Below, one piece after another: positions 58,581 through 64,000 of a DNA stretch of 64,000 nt. The notes below the pieces were generated by a model, which saw only the letters and a list, made by a program, of their open reading frames with translations, did not search any database and was not told where the DNA came from. Made by a program: the position numbers and the translations under genes. The stretch comes from Paenisporosarcina antarctica (GTDB taxonomy: Bacteria > Bacillota > Bacilli > Bacillales_A > Planococcaceae), in NCBI RefSeq assembly GCF_004367585.1, contig NZ_CP038015.1, positions 3,726,001-3,790,000 on the forward strand. Reading direction: 5' to 3'. Each line of letters starts with the position of its first letter. The first letter of the stretch is position 1.

Positions 58581-59494
58581 TAGATCTCCCCCTCAGCTTT
58601 GTGCTTCACAGGATCACCAGTACCCGAATCGACGGAGCCTGTTTGCTTCTGATACATGACCATTTTCGGATACGGAATTTCGATACCATTTTGGTCCATG
58701 AATAGTTTTAAATCTCTTCTAATGATTCGAGAAATAGCGAAATGTTGCATTGGTTTTGTTTCAGCCATAATTCGCAACACTACTTCCGATGCTGCTAAAT
58801 TTTGAACGCCTAATAACTCCGGAATTTTTACTAACTGTTCATATTTATCTGGAAGTTCCGATAAAAATTGATTAATAAGTTCTTCTGCTTTAGGAATATC
58901 TACCTCATAAGCAACACTCACATCAACAATCGCAACGGAGTTATTGAGGGAGTAGTTAACGACTTCAATTATCGTTCCGTTTGGAAAAATGTGGATCTCT
59001 CCATTTAATCCTTGGAGCTTAGTCGTGCGTAAACCAATTTCTTGAACGACACCTTCAGATACTCCAATTCTCACATAATCGCCTACTGAAAATTGATCCT
59101 CAAAAATAATAAAGAATCCAGTTAGGACATCACGTACTAAGTTTTGAGCCCCAAAACCGATGGCTAAACCAAGGACTCCTGCCCCAGCTAATAATCCAGC
59201 CACTTCAATTCCTAATGTAGATAGTACAGCTAAAATCGCTGCGAAATATACAACATACGCTAGCACGTTTTCAAGTAATTTTAGCAATGTATTTTGCCTA
59301 CGTTCTGAGTATCGTAAGGGTGCTTTCATACGTACTTCAAAACCTTTACGAATCAAAAGTTTGCATACTTTTACGACAATCCCTGAAACAAACATAATTG
59401 CGATTACTTTTAATATCACAATACCTGTTTTAATCCATAAACCTTCATCTAACAGGAGATCTTTAACATATTCCATCATTGATTCAATAGTCAC
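58580..59494 (-). CDS. MscS-family mechanosensitive channel
   Basis: A 304-residue small-conductance mechanosensitive channel: N-terminal helices, the pore helix GVLGLAIGFGAQNLVRD, the beta domain (SVGDYVRIGVSEGVVQEIGLRTTKLQGLNGEIHIFPNGTI) and the C-terminal cage. It releases ions when membrane tension rises. It is encoded upstream of yyzM in one unit. Confidence 0.94.
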   Translation of the reverse strand: MTIESMMEYVKDLLLDEGLWIKTGIVILKVIAIMFVSGIVVKVCKLLIRKGFEVRMKAPLRYSERRQNTLLKLLENVLAYVVYFAAILAVLSTLGIEVAGLLAGAGVLGLAIGFGAQNLVRDVLTGFFIIFEDQFSVGDYVRIGVSEGVVQEIGLRTTKLQGLNGEIHIFPNGTIIEVVNYSLNNSVAIVDVSVAYEVDIPKAEELINQFLSELPDKYEQLVKIPELLGVQNLAASEVVLRIMAETKPMQHFAISRIIRRDLKLFMDQNGIEIPYPKMVMYQKQTGSVDSGTGDPVKHKAEGEI

Positions 59495-59567
59495 TTAATC
59501 TACCACCTTTTTGAATAAATTCCGTTTCTAAAACGTATACTACGAAAAAAGAAAGTGAGATTATTAC

Positions 59568-60176
59568 ATGTTTGTACATTCGACTCGTTTACAATCAGAA
59601 GACTTTTCCTATCAGGATTTAGGCGTTACCTGGCGCTTGAGCTCCCTTTTTGTACAACTTATTCCGTTCGAAAAAACGCATCTCACTTTTTGTTGCATTG
59701 GAACGGATAGATCCACAGGGGACGCTTTAGGTCCGCTGATCGGCACTTGGCTTAGAGAACACCCTGAATTCCCTTATGAAGTTATCGGTACATTACAACA
59801 ACCTCTACACGCTTTGAATTTACATCAAACTATAGAGTCACTTCAAGCGAGAACATTAAAACCTTATGTAGTTGCAATAGATGCTTGCTTAGGAAGAGTT
59901 GAGAAAATTGGTCATATTGTTATTGAAAAAGGTCCTCTTTTTCCAGGCAAAGCGGTTAAAAAAGAATTGCCACCTGTTGGTGATCTTTCAATTAAAGGCA
60001 TTGTAAATGTTGGTGGTTTTCAAGAATATAGCGTTTTACAAAACACCCGACTACAATTGCCTTATGATATGGGGAAAGTTCTATCTCGCGCACTTTTACT
60101 AGCTTGGCAACGACACCAACTGAAATTGGTAAACAATCGTCACGACGATAGCTACAACCATAATGCCTGGCAATAA
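59568..60176 (+). CDS. yyaC: YyaC (GPR-fold spore protein)
   Basis: A 202-residue homologue of Bacillus YyaC, related in fold to the germination protease GPR. Recognisable are FCCIGTDRSTGDALGPLIGTWL, VVAIDACLGR and the PVGDLSIKGIVNVGGFQEY block. Expected to be made in the forespore. Its last 78 bases overlap the end of the convergent DUF554 gene. Confidence 0.93.
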   Translation: MFVHSTRLQSEDFSYQDLGVTWRLSSLFVQLIPFEKTHLTFCCIGTDRSTGDALGPLIGTWLREHPEFPYEVIGTLQQPLHALNLHQTIESLQARTLKPYVVAIDACLGRVEKIGHIVIEKGPLFPGKAVKKELPPVGDLSIKGIVNVGGFQEYSVLQNTRLQLPYDMGKVLSRALLLAWQRHQLKLVNNRHDDSYNHNAWQ

Positions 60177-60830
60177 GTTAGCTACTCTTATTTTAGTCAA
60201 ACCAATCATATTTAAACCAATGGCAACAATCATGATACCACCAGTTGCTGTCATTTCTTGAATAAATAATTCAAGTGCTTGATCAGGAATGAATCGACTA
60301 ATTTGAGTAGCAAAAAGGGCAATTGTCCCTTGATACAAAACGACTGGAACTGCAGATAAAAGAACACCAATACCAAGCGTTGTCGCTAAAATAATTGATG
60401 TGAATCCATCGATTAAACCTTTTACAATTAATAAATCATGGTCATTACGTAACCCACTATCGAGTGATCCAATAACAGCCATGGACCCAATGACAAAAAT
60501 TAATGTAGCAGATACGAACCCCTGTGCAATACTAATATTTTCACCTTTTTTATTCTTTCCAACTTTTGATTCTAACCAGTGACCGAATCTATTAAGTTTG
60601 CCATCTAAATCAATCCACTCACCAATCACTGCGCCAAACACTAAACTGATAATGACGATTAAAAAATAACCACTTTCAAATCCCATTTGAAGCCCAATTA
60701 CAGTTACAGCAAGTCCAATAGCATACATCACTGTTTGCTTCATATTTTCAGGAATATTTTTTAACAATCTTCCTATGATTGTCCCAACAATTATGAGAAG
60801 CGCATTAATCAATGTCCCCAATAACACCAT
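60099..60830 (-). CDS. DUF554 membrane protein (YdfK/YqgA-like)
   Basis: A 243-residue membrane protein with six or more helices of the DUF554 family; function unknown (a transport role is guessed). GTLINALLIIVGTIIGRLLKNIPE at the start and GGIMIVAIGLNMIG near the end fit the family. It overlaps yyaC tail-to-tail. Confidence 0.9.
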   Translation of the reverse strand: MVLLGTLINALLIIVGTIIGRLLKNIPENMKQTVMYAIGLAVTVIGLQMGFESGYFLIVIISLVFGAVIGEWIDLDGKLNRFGHWLESKVGKNKKGENISIAQGFVSATLIFVIGSMAVIGSLDSGLRNDHDLLIVKGLIDGFTSIILATTLGIGVLLSAVPVVLYQGTIALFATQISRFIPDQALELFIQEMTATGGIMIVAIGLNMIGLTKIRVANLLPGIMVVAIVVTIVYQFQLVSLPS

Positions 60831-60860
60831 AAGTGATTCCTCATTTCATCCAAAATAGAA

Positions 60861-60897
60861 TTTATCCCCTCAAAGAATAATCCTTTAAGGGGATAAA
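60861..60897 (-). terminator. Hairpin after spo0J
   Basis: TTTATCCCCTCAAAG pairs with CTTTAAGGGGATAAA, one mismatch, right after the spo0J stop. The T run is weak. Confidence 0.65.
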
Positions 60898-60901
60898 TAA
60901 T

Positions 60902-61741
60902 TTAATCTTCTAATAATTCTAAAATTCGTTCTAAATCCTCTTCAGAAAAAAACTCAATCTCTATTTTCCCTTTATTCTTTGATTTCTTAATGGATACAGT
61001 CGTTCCAAAGTATTCGCGTAGTTGAGATTCTTTTTCTTCTATAAAAATATCTTTATTCGGCAATTTAGATGTTTCACGTGAAACATCTAAATTCAATCGC
61101 TGAACGAGAGACTCAAGTTGACGAACATTTAAGTTCTCTTTTATTACTTTTTCAGAAATAGAAGGAATCAGTTTCTTACGCTTTAATCCAAGCAATGCAC
61201 GACCGTGTCCCATTGAAATTTTATTTGAAGAAATCTGCTCTCTAACCTCTTCTGGTAAAGATAATAAACGAATATGATTGGAGATGTGAGGACGACTTTT
61301 CCCTAAACGAAACGCCAGTTGTTCTTGTGTGAAATTTAGTTTTTCTATAAGATTCTGATATGCATCCGCTTCTTCAATTGGTGTTAAATCTTCCCGTTGC
61401 AGGTTTTCTAGTATAGCAATTTCCATCATTTGTTGATCGGAAAATCCTCGAATAACAGCAGGTATTTCACTTAATCCTGCCAACTTAGAAGCTCTAAAAC
61501 GACGTTCACCTACAACGATTTCATATAATTTCCCTTTTTTTCTTACTATGATTGGCTGAAGGACACCATGTTCTTTAATAGATTGAGATAGTTCTGCAAG
61601 AGCAGCTTCATCGAAAATTTTCCGAGGTTGAAAAGGGTTTACTTTAATTTCTTTTACAGAAATTTTTTCAACAGTTTCCATTTGATTAATTGATTCCCCA
61701 GGAAATAATGCGTTAATACCTTTCCCCAAACCTTTAGACAT
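60902..61741 (-). CDS. spo0J: Chromosome-partitioning protein ParB (Spo0J)
   Basis: CTP-dependent DNA clamp that loads at parS sites, organises the origin and recruits SMC. It is 279 residues: CTPase motif GERRFRAS, the ENLQREDLTPIEEA motif, the helix-turn-helix (EQLAFRLGKSRPHISNHIRLL) and a C-terminal dimer domain. It overlaps soj by 8 bases. A perfect parS lies inside its own coding sequence. Confidence 0.97.
   Translation of the reverse strand: MSKGLGKGINALFPGESINQMETVEKISVKEIKVNPFQPRKIFDEAALAELSQSIKEHGVLQPIIVRKKGKLYEIVVGERRFRASKLAGLSEIPAVIRGFSDQQMMEIAILENLQREDLTPIEEADAYQNLIEKLNFTQEQLAFRLGKSRPHISNHIRLLSLPEEVREQISSNKISMGHGRALLGLKRKKLIPSISEKVIKENLNVRQLESLVQRLNLDVSRETSKLPNKDIFIEEKESQLREYFGTTVSIKKSKNKGKIEIEFFSEEDLERILELLED
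61070..61085. promoter_or_regulatory. parS site inside spo0J
   Basis: TGTTTCACGTGAAACA, a perfect 16-bp palindrome identical to the Bacillus parS consensus. Confidence 0.97.
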
Positions 61742-62495
61742 TTCGTATCACTTCCCTCGCCAAATCTAGATATACTTCTGCACCCCGAGATTTTGGATCG
61801 TAAATAATAATTGGTTCTCCATGACTTGGTGCCTCGCTTAATCTTACATTGCGAGGAATAATTGCTTTATACACTTTATCCTGGAAGTATTTTTTTACTT
61901 CTTGAATTACTTGAACACCTAAGTTTGTTCGAGCATCAAACATTGTTAATAACACTCCATCAATTTGAAGTTGGTTATTTAAGTGTTTTTGAACTAAACG
62001 AATTGTACTTAATAATTGGCTTAATCCTTCTAATGCATAATACTCACATTGAACAGGAATTATTATGGCATCAGAAGCAGTTAATGCATTAATTGTTAAC
62101 AATCCAAGTGATGGAGGACAATCAATAATAATATAATCATATTCTTCTTTCACTTCTTGAAGGGCGCGTTTTAATCGAACTTCTCGTGAAATGGTTGTAA
62201 CCAGTTCAATTTCAGCACCCGCTAAAGAAATAGTAGCAGGAACTAAATATAAATTTTCAACTTTAGTTTCTAAAATAACTTTTTTTATATCTATATCATC
62301 TATTAATACGTCATAAATACATTGGTGTACATCACCTTTATTTACGCCAGCACCACTTGTTGCATTACCTTGGGGATCTATATCCATAAGCAATACTTTC
62401 TTGCCTAAATACGCAAGGCATGCGCTTAAACTTACAGATGTTGTCGTTTTACCTACGCCGCCTTTTTGGTTGGCGATCGCAATGATTCTACCCAA
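61734..62495 (-). CDS. soj: Chromosome-partitioning ATPase ParA (Soj)
   Basis: Deviant-Walker ATPase that works with Spo0J and also regulates DnaA. The motif KGGVGKTTTS is near the start, DIDPQGNATSG and DCPPSLGLL follow. I take TTG at 62495 as the start: AGGTG is 5 bases upstream and the protein then begins exactly like Bacillus Soj (MGRIIAIANQKGG). The ATG at 62513 has no ribosome-binding site. Confidence 0.96.
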   Translation of the reverse strand: MGRIIAIANQKGGVGKTTTSVSLSACLAYLGKKVLLMDIDPQGNATSGAGVNKGDVHQCIYDVLIDDIDIKKVILETKVENLYLVPATISLAGAEIELVTTISREVRLKRALQEVKEEYDYIIIDCPPSLGLLTINALTASDAIIIPVQCEYYALEGLSQLLSTIRLVQKHLNNQLQIDGVLLTMFDARTNLGVQVIQEVKKYFQDKVYKAIIPRNVRLSEAPSHGEPIIIYDPKSRGAEVYLDLAREVIRNV

Positions 62496-62692
62496 GCTTG
62501 CACCTACTCTCATCTAATCAAATCTAGTTTAGAAGGAATGTTCGAACCTTCTTTTCACAATATGATTTAAAAACGGTTTATCTTCTCAAATATAACAACA
62601 ATTAGTCGGTTTCGAGTAGAATTTTTCGCTTATCTTTTCATTCTAACAAAATTTTAAATAAAAAAGCATTATATTCTGATTACATAATAAAA

Positions 62693-62720
62693 AACTCTTG
62701 CCAATTTCACAGCAAGAGTT
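62693..62720 (-). terminator. noc terminator
   Basis: AACTCTTGC pairs with GCAAGAGTT, with a T run on the minus strand, 6 bases after the noc stop. Confidence 0.85.
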
Positions 62721-62725
62721 AAATA

Positions 62726-63589
62726 TCATGATTTCTTTTTAGGAATTTTTAAAGTAATTTGATAGTAATCTTCTAATTCTTCTTCTTCAGTTTCCATCTT
62801 AATCCCCGTTTTTGCTACCATTGCAAATGACTGTCTAAGTGTATTTAGTGCAATTCTCACATCAAGACTAACCGTTTTTCTCTTTGGTTTTTCTTTTTTG
62901 GCTTCGGCTTCAGGTGGATTTAAAAATTCATCGACTTTCTTTTCAAGCTGCTTAACATTGTAATGTTGCGCTATAGTTTCATTAAATAGGGCGATTTGTT
63001 TTTCTTCATCTTTAATAGGCATCAACGCTCGGGCATGTCGTTCAGAGATTTCACGTTTTAAAATACCATTTTGAATTGTTTGTGGTAGTTTTAGAAGCCT
63101 TATTTTATTGGCAACGGTTGATTGTCCCTTCCCTAAACGTTGCGCTAATGCTTCTTGCGTAAGTTCATGTAGTTCTAATAATTTTTGATAAGCTAATGCC
63201 TCTTCAATTGCCGTTAACTCTTCACGTTGTAAATTTTCAATTAAAGCAACTGATGCTGTTTCTTTATCACTCAAATTACGAACAATAGCCGGAACTAGTT
63301 CCCATTCAAGTTTTGTCATTGCACGGAAACGACGTTCTCCAGCAATAATTTCATAAAGACCATCTTCAATTTTACGTACGACAATAGGTTGAATGACACC
63401 ATGAGTATGAATTGTACGGGCTAATTCATCAAGTTTAGACTCATCAAAAACAGTCCGAGGTTGAAAACGATTCGGAACAATTGACTTTAAAGGAATTTGT
63501 AACACTTCTTCATATTGATCGGCTGTTTGCTTTGTAGCAGCTGTCTCTTTTTCGCTGCTTCCAAAAAAACGAGAAAAAGGACTTTTCAT
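62726..63589 (-). CDS. noc: Nucleoid occlusion protein Noc
   Basis: ParB-family protein that blocks division over the nucleoid. It is 287 residues. The N-terminus [11 protein letters not shown] is the amphipathic membrane-targeting helix. It keeps the CTPase motif GERRFRA and the helix-turn-helix [21 protein letters not shown], which in Noc prefers TATTTCCCGGGAAATA over parS. Position between rsmG and soj-spo0J is standard. Confidence 0.96.
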   Translation of the reverse strand: MKSPFSRFFGSSEKETAATKQTADQYEEVLQIPLKSIVPNRFQPRTVFDESKLDELARTIHTHGVIQPIVVRKIEDGLYEIIAGERRFRAMTKLEWELVPAIVRNLSDKETASVALIENLQREELTAIEEALAYQKLLELHELTQEALAQRLGKGQSTVANKIRLLKLPQTIQNGILKREISERHARALMPIKDEEKQIALFNETIAQHYNVKQLEKKVDEFLNPPEAEAKKEKPKRKTVSLDVRIALNTLRQSFAMVAKTGIKMETEEEELEDYYQITLKIPKKKS

Positions 63590-63660
63590 CCCCTAGGCAC
63601 CACCTTTAAGAACTCACTACTTGTACTTATTCGATACAAATGTTTTCAAACCTTTATTCA

Positions 63661-63676
63661 TGTTTCACGTGAAACA
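63661..63676. promoter_or_regulatory. parS site between rsmG and noc
   Basis: TGTTTCACGTGAAACA, perfect consensus, in the promoter region of noc just after the rsmG stop. Confidence 0.97.
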
Positions 63677-63682
63677 CAATAT

Positions 63683-64000
63683 TTACAATGGAGTTTTATT
63701 TGGAACACCAGGTTTTCTTGGATATTTTTTAGGGGTGCTTTTCACTTTATTAAAAACAAATAATGATCTTTCACTATTTTCAACAGGGAGTGTGAAAGAA
63801 TATTCTTGAGTTTTTTCTGCACCCAAGATAGTTAACGCTTTTTGTGCATCGCTAAGTTCATCTTGTGCAGCTGCAGCTTTCATTGCTACAAAAAGACCAC
63901 CTTTTTTTACTAATGGAATACATAGTTCCGATAGTACTGTTAGCCTTGCCACTGCGCGCGCTGTCACAATATCATATTGTTCCCGATAAATCGGGTTTTG
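63683..64000 (-). CDS. rsmG: 16S rRNA m7G527 methyltransferase RsmG (5' part off the window)
   Basis: C-terminal 105 residues of RsmG (GidB), a Rossmann methyltransferase that modifies G527 of 16S rRNA. The motif [27 protein letters not shown] is typical. The frame is open to the window edge; the N-terminus and mnmG should follow beyond. Confidence 0.94.
   Translation of the reverse strand, partial: QNPIYREQYDIVTARAVARLTVLSELCIPLVKKGGLFVAMKAAAAQDELSDAQKALTILGAEKTQEYSFTLPVENSERSLFVFNKVKSTPKKYPRKPGVPNKTPL

Overview
The window is AT-rich chromosomal DNA from an endospore-forming member of the Bacillales. It carries a GerA-type germination operon, spore photoproduct lyase (splB) and yyaC. The gene order yybS-gdpP-rplI-dnaB-purA, the walRKHIJ-htrA cluster, and yyzF and rlmH point the same way. 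So does rpsF-ssb-rpsR-ychF-yyzM-yyaC-soj-spo0J-noc-rsmG. The overall protein content resembles Planococcaceae (Sporosarcina/Psychrobacillus-like), but genus cannot be fixed by eye. The replication origin should lie just beyond the right end, past rsmG. Most genes are on the minus strand, transcribed away from the origin.

Region 1 (1 to about 19.3 kb) is a patchwork of accessory and housekeeping genes: a gerB-gerA operon, a SET-domain protein, an NAD-dependent epimerase-like protein, an RNase J paralogue, a permuted NlpC/P60-type hydrolase, a MerR/SRPBCC pair, a PadR/HAAS pair, a TraB protein, ilvE, proline iminopeptidase, ycgL, a TauE/SafE exporter and a MATE pump. Two copies of a GC-rich palindromic repeat occur, at 17.5 kb and 48.2 kb.

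Region 2 (19.4 to 22.1 kb) is an actin-type partition cassette: a ParM-like actin ATPase, a ParR-like ribbon-helix-helix protein, and upstream a cluster of TGTATACA-like repeats ending in a 46-bp palindrome. It is plasmid-like machinery on what is clearly chromosomal DNA, about 40 kb from the normal soj-spo0J-parS system.

Region 3 (about 25 to 37.3 kb) lies downstream of rlmH. It holds mostly unrelated genes (LURP-one protein, a dead IS200/IS605 element, katG, a DUF4317 protein, DUF378, splB, DUF4230) among remnants. Sequences resembling the last codons of rlmH (EPYHK-stop) recur through it. One is part of a long decayed second rlmH 3' end fused in frame to a broken EcsC gene. In staphylococci the 3' end of rlmH is the attachment site of SCC elements. 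I read this region as a scarred integration hotspot of the same kind. No ccr recombinase gene is present in the window.

Region 4 (37.3 to 64 kb) is the conserved origin-proximal core: rlmH with a DnaA-box cluster and yyzF upstream; htrA; the essential WalRK two-component system with its regulators; an M23/LysM/G5 cell-wall hydrolase; YitT; purA; dnaB; rplI; the c-di-AMP phosphodiesterase gdpP; yybS; the S6-SSB-S18 operon; ychF; yyzM; an MscS channel; yyaC; a DUF554 protein; soj-spo0J; noc; and the start of rsmG. Two perfect parS sites are present.
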